Positions 12,661-24,895 of a DNA stretch of 64,000 nucleotides are shown here, one piece after another. The notes beneath the pieces are model-generated. The model did not search any database and was not told where the DNA came from. It saw nothing but the letters and a program-made list of their open reading frames with translations. The stretch is taken from NCBI RefSeq assembly GCF_008831285.2, contig NC_045149.1, forward strand, positions 21,768,535-21,832,534, in the 5' to 3' direction. Position numbers and translations under genes: made by a program. Origin of the DNA: Nymphaea colorata. Lineage: Eukaryota > Streptophyta > Magnoliopsida > Nymphaeales > Nymphaeaceae. Position 1 is the stretch's first letter, and the number at the start of each line of letters is the position of its first letter.

Positions 12661-12756
12661 TTAAGGATGGTAGCTACCATGAACAACCGCACCTCCTCCA
12701 TAACCACCGCCACCACCATGGCCACCTCCAGCACCATAGCCACCAGCTCCACCTCT
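12661..12756 (-). pseudogene. 3' relict of a glycine-rich protein gene
   Basis: Read on the minus strand, about 31 codons are Gly/Tyr/His-rich (units such as GGYGAGGGHGGGGGYGGG) and end VVHGSYHP followed by a TAA stop at 12661-12663. Composition matches the glycine-rich gene at 4.6-6.0 kb, but the C-terminus differs. Upstream on the minus strand the frame stops being Gly-rich at about 12757, where ATTATAG precedes AGGTGG. This could be a splice acceptor of a last exon or a breakpoint. I see no signal peptide or 5' part within several kb, so I call it a relict rather than an active gene. Confidence 0.5.
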
Positions 12757-12762
12757 ATAATG

Positions 12763-15700
12763 TTATATGTGAATTAATTCTAAATGGGTTTATTTCTTCA
12801 GTCACTTCCACCTTCACATTCAGCCAACAAATGTCCAATAAAATATTTGAGATCCATTTGCAGTACACACAGATGTACTTTAGCCAGTTATTAGAACATC
12901 AACAAGCAAAGTTTGTTTTTGAGAAGTCTGCATATATAATCGATCCACTTAATTAAAATATCAAAAAAAGTGAACTTTGTAAGTAGGTTTTCATGTGGGT
13001 TGTGAGGCCAGTATACTTTCTTTCAGATTAAGCTGATCATGTGTGTGAGGTACACACGCACGCACGCACACACACACACATAAATATGTAAACTAAGTAA
13101 TTTATCAAAACTAGCTACACTAGTTATGAGTAATTTAAGTAACCTATTGATGCTTTATAAATGGCACGTATAAAATACTCTCAAAGCAAAAATATGCATT
13201 CTTTATTGTCATTTTTTGAAAAAGTGACTTTACATGTTTCACATTAAGTTGAATGAGCGGCTTATAATCAATACACATAATCTACGGATTAACTATAAGT
13301 TTGTGTGGCTATGTCGTTTTTCAAGTTTCATGCTCTCCAGCTCTCATTTATGTGCTCCTCGTGGGTCTAAGCGAAAAGCATATAACATATGAGCCGTCGA
13401 TTCCCTTTTATGTCATTTTATGTGGGTCATGCCCACTAGGCATTGGTTGGCTGAGTGCATCTTCCACCTTTTACATAGGTGCAAGACCTAGGTACACCTA
13501 AGGCGTCACCTCCTGTAAACTCATAGGCTTACTGCCAAAAATTCAATGTGTTCCAGCTTTATATATTCATCAACATTTATTTAGTGTTTAAATGAATAGG
13601 AGGAATATTTCATCTTCCTCTCTAGGAGCCTGTTTGATTGCTCGGGTAAGGTAAAATTTGTACGAACGGGTGAAATTTCACCCGCCTGTCTCACGAATGT
13701 ATCAAACGGTATGAACTTTCACCCGTTTTTCGTTAAATCAAGCGGGTGAAATTTCACCTGTCCTTACCTCCCAGGAACTATGGGGGGAGTTGGCGGTCCC
13801 TTTGTTGTCTGATGCACGTAAGCTTGTGCGTCATTCCCTTTATCGGCACAAGGAGGCCATGTAATACCTATGCTGCTGACCACCTACTCTAAACTCCCTT
13901 AGCACTTCATTAGATCAGTCATCAGTTGGCAAAAAGATGTTATTAGGAGAGTTTTTAAAAATAGAAGTAAAATATTTTAAAAAGAATTAAATCAATAACA
14001 TTACAAATTGAAACAAAAGAAAAAATATATATTAGTATACACATGGTACCCTTCCATCAGCTGGTAAATCAGATTGATATGTCATACATTCAATTTGAAT
14101 CGGCCGATCTAGGCTGACCTTGACTGTATATATCATGAGGAGATGCGATCATACTCTCCTGATCAGATGGCTCAGTTTCAAGCCAACTATATGCACAAGC
14201 CTGTGCACAAGGTCAATTGTACTACCACTTCACAGGGGACGTGATTAATGTTTGTTGTCTATGGTACTTTAAATCTTGATTAAATGAGAATGTTAGACAC
14301 GGTTAATTAATGTCAAAGTTGGGTTTTATGCATTTTAAATAACTGCCAAGATCAAATTTGTATCTGATCATTAGAACAGCAAATTCGTCAAGTATATTTG
14401 GGCTAATTCAAATTCAATCTTTATTCTAGCTGGATGAGGATCATGAGGATTCAAAAATATGATTTGGAAGATCACTTTGATTTGTCAAATCAGATTCACA
14501 TATGCATGCTTTAAACAATTTTATTTAGGAATTTCTACAAAAGCATAAATAAATAGATAAACAAACATGCTCTACGACTGCTTTTACCTATGAGCTAGGC
14601 GTGATGCCTTACAATTAAAGTACCATACACTAAGAGGCTATTTGGTATTAGGAACAACATGTAAGTGTTTCATAAATCTAATTCAAAGTTGGGGTAAGTC
14701 CATGAGGCACTTGTTCAAGTGCTCCATGAATCTATCCGTCTTGTTATTAATGCCAAATGCCCCCTAAAAGGTGTTTGGATATGAGAGTTTTCATACTAAT
14801 AATGCGTTCACGTTCTAAGGTGAAATGCCTAAAACGCTAGAAAGTTGAACACTAAATATGCATGTTTGTTGTTCGCCACTTGATACAGCAGGAACTTGTG
14901 AGGACGCCAACTTTATGAGAATGTTTGATAGGAAGAAACAAAGACGCCTTGTCAGGAGACGGACTGTCTGTTCCACCTTGCGGCAAGACTTCGAGGAATG
15001 CATTGTGTTCTGTGCGTTCCTCAACGCAAAAGAGGCACATTCCATGTGTTCTTTGTCTGTTTCTATGTGGGACTCACTTATAGAGACAAATGCAGGCATG
15101 GATTCTGGCTGTGCTGGAAAGAGATTGATCAATCAATGCACTCTATGGGATCAAATGCAATCAAACACCTCCAAGACTTGATTGGTGGTCTTCATCCAAA
15201 CACCTAATTCACAACTCTCATCTTACCACATGTTCTCTTTGTAACCACTGATTTCTAAAAGGATTTATTTATTTTTTTTAAAATAGATTGATCACTGAAC
15301 TTATAAGTAACTGACGAATCTAACTCTAGCTTAGCACTATCGACAAACATAACCCTCCCTTTTTCATTATGTACCGCAATTGTACCCCTGACATTAAGTT
15401 TGTCAATGTCTTTTCTTACAACCAATCCAACAGGATAACTTCCATTAATCAAAAGAAATATGAACAAGTTAGTCCTCCAATGTTGGACATAATCAGAGAA
15501 TGGTGTTCCTCAATCATATGAACTAGGAGATGGTTCCGGACAATATACTATAATGAATATAATATTTTGACAAATAATTGGACTAAGATATCAGCAAACA
15601 GCGGCCGATAACTATTCGATAATAAATTCCTATACCACATCGGAATCCAATTAGTAATCAGGTTCAGATTTCTCAAACGGTGGGCTCAATTGGATTCTGG

Positions 15701-16415
15701 TTAAAATTTGAGTATGGATCATCCCTACATGGTTTTTATTTCTAACTGTGAGTGCGAATATGAATGTTTGAGTTCAGGTTGCTACCTTTCGCTTTCCCAA
15801 GTTGGCCAACAACAAAAACCCTTTATCTTCCTCACAAGAGCTCAAGTCACATATTGCTCATCTAGAGCTCGAGTCCTACGAGGTGAGCTTCACTTGGTAA
15901 ACTGAATCCAAGCTCAAACTCCACTTGGTAAAGTTCATGTCACTTGATTCATATATTTTTTTCTTTGAATGAAAATGAAAACCACAAAAAGGGTATTAAA
16001 ATTAATAAAAAAATAACCAACATGCCCATGAAGATGAACAAACAAGGAACACACGAGCCAAGTCGAGTTTAAACGGGTCGAGCTCATATAACTCGAACTC
16101 GATTCATTTATAACTTTGAGTTCTAATTGAAGCTCAAGCTCATCTCTTTATTAAACAAGTCTACCTCGAGTCGAGCTTACACGGCGAGTTTGAGTTGGCT
16201 GGACTCGCTGTAGGTCCCTACTAGTGCACTATCAAGATTAACAGTGTAATATTTTCAATTGGTTGGATAACACATATAAGTGGTGATCAGATCTTAAATC
16301 TCATCTTAACTCTGGATTAATGCAGTAAGAATGTATTGCAGCAGTTTGAGTTACAAAGTTGGTGCAACTGAGTTCCCACTCGCTAGTGTTTGGTTCAGCT
16401 GTCTGGTGTAGCTGT
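12763..16415. other. Intergenic DNA with MITEs, no supported gene
   Basis: Holds a CA-rich microsatellite around 13054-13081, a fold-back stretch near 13626-13775 with repeated GGTGAAATTTCACC-type words, a Tourist-like MITE at 14634-14764, and AGCTCGAG-type repeat words at 16050-16220. Open frames at 14815-15207 overlap on both strands and at 15255-15467 show no domain I recognise. Confidence 0.55.
14634..14764. mobile_element. Tourist-like MITE with TAA target duplication
   Basis: A 131-bp element with inverted ends GAGGCTATTTGGTATTA on the left and TAATGCCAAATGCCCCC on the right. It is flanked directly by TAA at 14631-14633 and 14765-14767, the 3-bp target duplication of PIF/Harbinger elements. 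The interior contains the CAAGTGCTCCATGAATCTA phrase shared with the other copies in this window. Confidence 0.65.
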
Positions 16416-16521
16416 GTTTCCATATCATACTATTAGGCAGCTGTTGAATCGAGATCTATGTATTTATAGTTTCCATATCATACTATTAGGCAGCTGTTGA
16501 ATCGAGATCTATGTATTTATA
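16416..16521. repeat. Perfect 53-bp tandem duplication
   Basis: Two adjacent identical 53-base units (16416-16468 and 16469-16521), each beginning GTTTCCATATCATACTATTA and ending ATGTATTTATA. Identity suggests a recent duplication or an assembly artefact. Confidence 0.9.
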
Positions 16522-17603
16522 CAAGACTTGATTTGGATCTTACTTGATTCATTTGTTCTCCCTTTCTTAGTTTCCCTTTGGAAGAGGAGCAGGAACGTGC
16601 TATCTCATGAAACGTAAAGGCCAGCTCAAAAATTGCTGGAACAGCATGGTGACACCCGAGTCAGATACGGATATTGTTTCTTTTAATAAAATCTGACAAA
16701 CGGATGATGAAAATTTTACAAGAACAATACGACTTTTGAAGGCCATCCCGAACAAAATTTTCAGGGCATGAATGGAGACTTAAAACATAATTTTGCCGGC
16801 TTTGAACTATTTTATTAGAAAATAAAATTTTAAGGATCAAATATACAAATCTGGAAAAAGTAAGAAAAAATGTTTATTTAAGTTTTGAATGCTTTCATAA
16901 TGGTGCCGATTTTATTGAAAATTTCATCGTAATTGCATAAAAAAATCGCAGATATTTGGGAGTCTTCTCAGGTAACAAAGTGCTTTCCTCTCCATGAAAA
17001 AACTGAGGCCAAAAATAAGCCGAGGATCCAATTACAAGAAACTGAAGGTCACCAAAAAATCAAGTCATTTCAAGCACCCACTTGTCCAAAAAGTGAATTT
17101 TTGAAATTAAGAAAAATCGAATTTGGACTCAAACTCAAAGTAGCTGTTCTGCAGTTCAGCAGGAGGGAGGACTTGATCTTTAAGCTCAAGAAGAGACAAA
17201 TTATCTAATCGTATTTCGTCATCGCCACCAAGGTGAAAATGTTCGGGGCCCCAAGCGCGACACACTCTCTCTCCCTCTCCCTCTCTGTTGTGGATAACCG
17301 TTAGTTTCTTGTGGGGAGGTTCTGCGTCGATTTCCCGCGGTACACAACTTCTTATTTGTAGTTCTCTTGTGTTGTTGTTCTTTTTATTTTCTTCTTCTTC
17401 TTCTTCTTCGGAACGCATGAATGAGGATTATCTGGTGTTGTTTCTTTCTCAGGGGGGGAGAGCGAACCTGTTTTATCCTTTGAGTTCCCATGATCGCCTT
17501 CTTCTATCTTGGCCGTTCACGTCTCTTCTAGAGCTTACATCGATGAAGGATGTACCCATGAGTTTTTCTGCTGCAGGGACCTGCCTTTGGTACAGAGAAG
17601 GAG
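16522..17603. promoter_or_regulatory. Upstream and 5' leader region of the J-domain gene
   Basis: No protein-coding gene is supported. A (TC)-rich tract at 17265-17287 and (TTC)n at 17392-17409 lie ahead of the J-domain start codon and resemble pyrimidine-rich plant 5' leaders. A possible 5'UTR intron acceptor (CTGCTGCAG) ends just before 17578. No clear TATA box was found, so the transcription start is not placed. Confidence 0.35.
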
Positions 17604-20588
17604 ATGGGAAATACAGATGAATGCCAGAAGGTGACTCTTTCCCCTTTCTGTTCCTTTCTATACGATTCTCTTGGTAAATGGTTTTGAAGTTTTTCTTTCT
17701 TTTGAATCTTAATGGAATTTGGGGATAGAAGTGTTTGCTTTGTTTTGCGGAAAAATATCAGTGGCATTTCGAGAAATTGGTCGTTGGATTCCATTTCTTG
17801 TTTCGTGAATTGAATCTTTATGCAATACTTGTTGTTTGTATTCTTCGTTTTTGGTGTATTTTTCTTGAATGATGATCCCGCACGTTTCAGACCCTCAGTT
17901 GGCACTACAATGGCGATACTGCGACTGTAAGATAGAATTAAATCCGTAGAGTAAGTGTTTCTTGGCGTATGACTGTGTGCAGACTAATTTAACTTGTGAA
18001 CATCTGTGAGGCTAAAGCTGAGAATGGATACTCATGATGTTCAGGGATCATGTATTGGAATTTGGAACTATGCCACTACTGTTTGATTTGAGAAGTGAAA
18101 AAGAAAATCAACAATTGTTCGTGGACCACGGTTGTCCAGACACTTCTACCTATTAACTGCCCACGTTTCATATTCATGTCACTGCTCTTTTATTAGCTCT
18201 AGTTGTCATGTAAAAGTTGGACAAAACGTACTTATTTTAAACCTCAGTTGGTTATTTTTTAATCATGTCACTGCTCTTTTATTATCTCTAGTTGTCATGT
18301 AAAAGTTGGACAAACCCGGTACCTATTTTAAAGCTCAGCTGGTTGTTTTTTCCACGAGAGTATGTTCACCAGTATTCTATGAGGTTACATTCAGGTTCAG
18401 ATCATTGTTAGGCTAATGGATTTTTGAATCTAAACGTACCTATACAGTTTACACACTTTAATTTCATCAAGCACCAGATTGAATCATCTTTCCCATCTTG
18501 AACCAAATTTCTGCAGAGAAAATTTTCTGGATGTAACCCAATCCATCGCCCAACCTTTTCTTTTCTTATCTTTTTTGGTTCAAGTCTCAGCGACCTTGTT
18601 GTCATGAATTTAGAAGTTAGTACATAAACTAGTCACTCTGAGTTTGGCTGTTTCAAAAGTGCTGAGGATATCTTCTTCCTCTTTATATGCATATAATATG
18701 AAAGTGGTAGCATGTGAAAGCATTTGAATCACAAAATACAGTTCCTAACAATATAAAATCCTTCTCCTCACTGTCTTGAGGTTCTAAGCATAGTCATAAA
18801 GCAAACATTGAAAATATGCTTCAATGTTGAATTTTTATTGCTAAAACAGCATAAACTCCATCTCAGGTATTTCTCATAATAATATCGTGGCATTTTCCTA
18901 TTCTTAGTCTATTTTTAGTTCGTGTTTTTGCATTTTTGTTTATTCATTACTTTCAATATCAATATATTTATAAGAAAATTAGTACAAAAACTCTTAAATC
19001 ATGATTTTTCTAATCTACGTATATTGCTTTCAGTTCCCAAGATTTTACTGAGAAAAACAATTTGGCTGTAAAATACCTATGAAGAACGTTGCCCACTAAA
19101 ACTGTTTAACTAGATTGGTAACTATGGTTCTTAGAAAGGCGGGGACTGTGCCAAATATTTTGTAGCTTGAACCAGTCCAACATATACCACGTCTCGATTC
19201 AACAGGTTAATGAGCTAAACATGAACCCAGCTTGCTAAAGCTAGTTAGATGAGCGTCAACAGGTCAAGCTTACCTCGGTTATGCTCATTAGTCAAAGAGC
19301 AATTAATGAACTGCTTGACTTCGATGTGTGTGCCACTGTGAGGCCATATTATGTGTTCCTGTTACATTCTGCCTACTGGTATGTGCTTCTTTCTGTTAAG
19401 TCAATTTATTTATTTTTCACTTATTTTTGCCAATTCGTTTGAATTCATGAGCAAAAGTGAGCCTAGGTTCTGCTTATACAATCTTTGGGATCATTAAATT
19501 ACACTTGCAATCTCAAGCTCAAGTTTTATCAAGTTTAAGCTTCACTTTTTATATTGATTGATCAGTTCAAGGCATAAGCCAAATAATCTATGTTGTTATC
19601 AGATGACTTGGCTCGACTCATGACAAGCATGAGCTGAGTTCGAGCTACTTAAATAACTTGACTGTGCCTTGTTCAGTTAGTTGAACATGTTCTTAGCCTA
19701 GTTCTAAGTAGATTTTCTTTCTCTTTTTCTGGTTTCAGGATTATTATAAGATTCTGGAAGTTGATTATGATGCAACTCATGAGAGCATCAGATTAAGTTA
19801 CCGAAGGCTTGCATTGGTATTTTACTGGTTTATGTATTCATTGGCACCCTCAGTTGTCGTTTGCATACTTTAAGTTTTCATTTTCTTCTGGCTGTGTATA
19901 TTTGAATTTTCTGTTCTTAGAAATGGCACCCTGACAAGCATAAAGGTGATAAGGATGTTACAGCAAAATTTCAAGAGATAAATGAAGCTTATAGAGGTAA
20001 AACATTGTATATATATGTGCATATGTTTGTGTATACGTAGGTATCTGTGCATCTGTGTGTATATATATTACATATCATTGAGATTTGGGGCTGACACTAC
20101 ATGTGTAAAATCAATGTTTACTGTGATTCCATTGATGTTCCTTTCACATAGATCATTGATTCATTATCTTGTTTATGCAGTTTTAAGTGATCCAGCTAAA
20201 CGCTTAGATTATGATCTCAGTGGAAACTATGACATTGATAAGTACTCATTACGTGTAAGAACCATACTCCTTGATGTCCGGATTGGTGATTGCTCTTTTC
20301 TTAATTGACCATTACATAATAAACTGTTGTTCAATTTGGCATTGGGGTGGTTTGAGTAGTACTCTTTTGTTTTGGATGCAGGAATATCTCAGCCGATTTA
20401 AGGCAATGATACTAACTTGCAATGGCCTTGGCATCGGTGATGCTTCAACATGGTATTTCTCAGTGCTTATTCTTTTCTAGTGTATGGATTCTAGTACACA
20501 GAAAGTGTCCCTCTGTATCATTACTAACACACAGAGGACTTTCAGGGCATGCCAATTAAGAGAAAAGGGAAACGTTGTTGATCAGTGA
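17604..20588 (+). CDS. J-domain (DnaJ-like) co-chaperone, 122 aa, six exons
   Basis: J-domain proteins bring clients to Hsp70 and stimulate its ATPase. I assembled six exons: 17604-17630, 19739-19816, 19921-19996, 20181-20254, 20382-20452 and 20546-20588. All introns are GT-AG and the joined frame stays open to TGA at 20586-20588. The J domain spans about residues 10-73 ([13 protein letters not shown], then KWHPDKH with the HPD triad at residues 38-40, then [21 protein letters not shown]). The tail begins [18 protein letters not shown], a motif I recall from a small conserved plant J-protein group. There is no Gly/Phe region, zinc finger or membrane segment, so this is a class C (J-domain-only) type. 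The first exon codes only nine residues and is followed by a 2.1-kb intron. The last exon is the least certain; a different 3' exon would change the final 13 residues. Confidence 0.8.
18172..18350. repeat. Imperfect 89-bp tandem duplication in intron 1 of the J-domain gene
   Basis: The phrase CATGTCACTGCTCTTTTATT begins at 18175 and again at 18264, and the similarity continues through TCTAGTTGTCATGTAAAAG into the Pro-free T-rich end of each unit. The two units differ at a handful of positions. Confidence 0.75.
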
Positions 20589-20624
20589 GTCAGGTGCTCA
20601 TTTCTTTCTGTTTCATTTCATTTT

Positions 20625-21150
20625 CTATTTCGATTGACAGGTTTTCAATTGTCAATATTGTTGATGTTGCAATTTCTTCTCTTTCTCTAAGATTTGAGAA
20701 TTGATGCTTTGACTCATTTTTTTCTTTTGCTTGTTCATCCTTGACGGCAGTTGTTTTTTCTTATCTGTGTCTTCCATGATCCTTTATTTTCCTATTGCTC
20801 ATTTACTATTTCGATTGACAGGTTTTCAATTGTCAATATTGTTGATGTTGCAATTTCTTCTCTTTCTCTAAGTTTTGAGAATTCATGCTTGGACTCATTT
20901 TTTTCTTTTGCTTGTTCATCCTTGACGGCAGTTGTTTTTTCTTATCTGTGTCTTCCATGATCCTTTATTTTCCTATTGCTCATTTACTATTTCGATTGAC
21001 AGGTTTTCAATTGTCAATATTGTTGATGTTGCAATTTCTTCTCTTTCTCTAAGATTTGAGAATTCATGCTTTGACTCATTTTTTTCTTTTGCTTGTTCAT
21101 CCTTGACAGCAGTTGTTTTTTCTTATCTGTGTCTTCCATGATCCTTTATT
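20625..21150. repeat. 181-bp tandem repeat, about 2.9 copies
   Basis: Three near-identical units begin CTATTTCGATTGACAGG near 20625, 20806 and 20987 and run to about 21150, where the last copy breaks off after ATCCTTTATT. Copies differ by a few single bases. Each unit is T-rich and contains an acceptor-like GATTGACAG. The array begins 37 bases after the J-domain stop codon, so it may lie in that gene's 3' untranslated or terminator region. A 69-codon open frame present in copies two and three is a by-product of the repeat. Confidence 0.85.
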
Positions 21151-22103
21151 ATTGCTTACCTGACCATTGTAGGAACATTAAGTAAATCCACAGACCCTAT
21201 TCTATTTCTTCTTGTTTTAAAAATTGCAATCCTGCTTACAAACACTTCTTTGATTTGAATCATGCTACCCATAACCATTACCCTTTGGCCTTCATTTATT
21301 CTGTAATGGCTTGAAGCCTCAATTTATTTACTGACACAACTTGAGCTGCTAGGTTTCAAATCAGAGGTTCACATTCTAATTGTTTGTGTCCTTCAGGCCT
21401 ATCACGTCTACTTCATGTTGGCCCAAGCACATCAGTAGCTGCAAATAATTTTTGTACATGTTTTTCTTATGAAGAACTCTTGTAGTGTGTTTAGGTTGTC
21501 CACATTTTCTTTGCCAAAATAAGAATAAAATGGAAATGCACTCTGATAGATCAAGGTAATGTTTAATACCCTTTTCCATATTAATGGAGGAATTAAAATG
21601 GAAATTTAGGCAGCTCTATTCATATTTCGTGATTGTAGGCTGATTGTGGCCACATTACAGTATGAATATTCTTCTACACATTATGGTTCATATTTATGTT
21701 CTGCAAATGTAACAAATAGTCAAAATAATAAGGTTATATTTAATGTCTGGAGTTTTTTATGAAAAAAGAAACAGCACTGTTAGAAATTATCTTTTGTTGA
21801 TTTGACATTTCCAATGTCATATACTAGAAGTCTAGATCTGAATACCTATTGAATTCAATATCTCCTAGTGGTAGCAGAAATGGAAAATGAAATGGATCCT
21901 AAACTGTTCTCAGAAATAATAATTACAGTAAGATTGGAATATGGTTATGGATCAGATATTCCTTTACCAGTTATAGGGCTGCAGGTGCAGAAATTTAGTT
22001 GTTGTAGCATTACGACTTCATCCAAATACAGAATTTACATAAGTGGTCAAAATATCAGAAAGCATCTATTCTCTTATAAGTAGCAGTCTATCTCTCTTAA
22101 CAG

Positions 22104-22200
22104 GAGCTCCTTCCACCTGGCTAGGGGGTTCCTTGGACTTGGAGACCTTCAAGTTAAAGGTCAGGAGTTCAATGACCAGCGTGCACATCTCTGTTTCCCC
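22104..22200 (+). mobile_element. Possible tRNA-derived SINE fragment
   Basis: CTGGCTAGGGGGTT resembles a pol III A box and GGAGTTCAATGACC, about 45 bases downstream, resembles a B box. No poly(A) or T tail or target duplication was identified, and the boxes are degenerate. Confidence 0.3.
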
Positions 22201-24254
22201 AAAGTGGTAGTTATCTGCCCAATACCAAGTTGCCTATACAAAAATAGAAAATAAAAAAAGATCTAAACAGCACTCTGTTTTCTGTCTTCTGGTCAAGGTG
22301 ACTACTCGCATATACAGTTATATTCTTAAATTTTATGTACAAGAAGAATATGACGAGACCTGTGGTGCCAACTTGTTTGTAATGACTAAATCTATATTGG
22401 TACGTTGAAACAAATCTTAGACATGGATACCATGCATCAACATCTGGACCTGCCATAGTTTGGCAGGTCTAGATAAAAAATGCTGTAAATCACGAATTCA
22501 GGCATAGTCCATATCCATGCTCCGACATCAATGCTACCTAGTTTGACGTCAATGCTCATGACCTAATAGTCGCTTTGGTGATTCTATGTAGCTCTCTTTT
22601 GTTAAACTATTTGTCCGTTTGACTTCTGATATGCTGTTGCTGTTCACTATTCAGACCCTTCCTCTTTCAGCTTCCTCGTTCAGTCTGATTGGTGCAATTT
22701 AACAACAAAAGAAACATCACAGAGGCTGGCGTTGCAACAGTTGATGGCATTCTTTGTTGAGGGATCGCTTGGATACTTCATTCAATTCTGTTCATGCTTT
22801 GTTCCTCCATCTGTTGTATTAAGAAGTGCTGTAGGTGTTGCTTAAAATTTGACATTTGAACACATTTACACTCTTTACATGGTAATATAGCTGCATAAAG
22901 TCAATCTTTTGATGTAGTGTAAACGTCGATGATATTGTTATACTCGAACCATTAATTGAATCATGAAGGTCCTGGATCTCTTTATCACTGGGGGTGAATC
23001 ACGGCAGTTGAGGCGATTACAAAAACTATAACGAACGTGTAAAGGTTAAAGAAAATTGTCACTCAACAGTTGCTCTAATATTCTTTGTTTTACTTTCTCA
23101 CATCTCTTTACTCTTCTATTATAAGTCATTTTAAAATGAATTTAGGAAGAATTGACAAAGGTAGAAACCTGGATAGTCTTACGTAACCAAAAAGAAATTT
23201 TAAGTGATCATATCCTGTCGAATGAATATTGGTTTTGTAACACGATAAATAACTATTATGCCTTTTTCTCTTGTTTATGTTTTTCACTTTTCTTGAAGTA
23301 TTTTTTTTTTTCCCATTTTAGCTAGTGAAGGTGATTGAACAACATAAATTTATTGTTCAGTAAGGGTTATTAGTGCTTACAGAGTTAACTCTTTTTTGTT
23401 AGTTTTTTTCTGTGTTAATGTTACATCCATGTTATTAACTTTTAAATGTCTTAAAAAAAATTAAATTTTAAGCCAAAACTCTATAAGCAACTATGTTTAA
23501 CGTAAACATTTTTTTAACCATCTCATATTTTTAGATTTTCAAGTTTTTTCGAACATGTTGACAGTGTTAATCATGCCGCAAAATCGATGCACAGAATCAA
23601 CCTAGGCTTGTTAAATGAATTCAAGGGGAGCGAATGTTTTCTTAAAATTTTCAAGTTACAATAGAAACTAAATCACAACATTATAAAATTTCAAAAAATC
23701 AAACGAATATCAGGATACATATGACAGCTTTACGAGGAGCAGACACGATAGAATTAGGCCTCATACAAACTGACCTTGATGGTGCTGTATCGAACAGCCA
23801 ATATACAATGATAGTAGGATCCTAATGGACTAATGGTTGATCTTTTAGTGGCTATAATTTGATCACGCGAACCTTAAATACGAAAAAAGCGGTTTTATAA
23901 ACAGTGTTTGATTGTAGGTCATTCTGTGATTGCAAATCAGTGTGTGAACTAATATTCACATTTTTTTCCATTTTAAATTTTAAATGCACTGATGATTCCC
24001 CCCTGCTCTTTCTTATTTATTCATGAGTTGTGGCTAAGTAGTAAAGTGCCCTTTTCTCAAGTTTCTAATTCCAGAGCTTTGTTACTGTGGTAGGATCAAG
24101 GTTAGTTTCGTTCATTTTCCTGGTCCAGATCCAGATTCAAATACAGATCCAAGTTATTTTTGACCCATTTTCACTTAAGAAAAAGAACTTGATTATGGTT
24201 CTAAACTTTCATTTTCGTATAATTGTATTCTTGCTGTGTCTTTTGGCGACATGA

Positions 24255-24372
24255 AGGACTATGCGAGTGTCCCATGAACCTGCCTTAACTAGTATTCTAT
24301 GAATCTACCTTAATCAGATTGTGGGGGGATTCATAAGACACTCACATAATGTCTCTATTGCCAAACGACCCT
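24255..24372. mobile_element. Degenerate Tourist-like MITE
   Basis: Carries the family phrase CCATGAACCTGCCTTAACT and a right end TATTGCCAAACGACCC. The left inverted repeat is not readable, so the copy is truncated or diverged. Confidence 0.35.
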
Positions 24373-24455
24373 ACATATTCAATGATATTATTACTTCTGG
24401 TCTTCTGTGCCCAGCAAGTGCATTTTCATGATCCCTCATTCATTTGCATTTGAAG

Positions 24456-24635
24456 CAATGGTGGGAATACATGCGGTCTTGTGTGGGCCACTGCCCACAC
24501 CCGCCCATGAAAAGTTTCATTAAAAGCGGTCAATATCACACTGTGATGACTAAAAAAAAGTATATGGTGCCCACCCCAAACCCGGGCTTGTGACTCAATT
24601 GCCCTTTAGTCAAAAAAATCATTGCTCCGCCACTG
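24456..24635. mobile_element. MITE of the CAGTGGCGGA family
   Basis: The left end CAATGGTGGGAATACATGCGG and the right end TTGCTCCGCCACTG are degenerate inverted repeats of the family seen best at 37139-37319. The shared internal word GTGTGGGC(A/C)A..GCCC is present. Confidence 0.45.
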
Positions 24636-24895
24636 ATTTTGAAGTAAATAATGTGGACTAGACTAGCTTTAGATGTGTCATTATTGATGGGAGATAATCA
24701 AACATGGGATGATCCGGATGAATTAGATCTATCAAGCTAATCAGACACTGTATTATTGCATCTACAGGATTTAGATAGCTTGCCAAACCTAAACCTATTC
24801 ACATAACTAAACCTGTAGGAGTGTTTGGCAGAACCTAAACAAGCAATAACAGATCAAACAGAACACGAAAAGATCGGTAGTTCTCGACAAGGGAT

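Noticed and set aside
14815..15207. Overlapping 105-107-codon frames on both strands
   Set aside because: Open on both strands in the same place, no domain, no splice partners, between repeats.
20751..21141. Two copies of a 69-codon frame (MFFLICVFHD...)
   Set aside because: They are the same phase of the 181-bp tandem repeat; T-rich sequence gives hydrophobic codons by chance.
20625..21150. CRISPR-like array
   Set aside because: Units are 181 bp and contiguous without spacers, and this is plant nuclear DNA.
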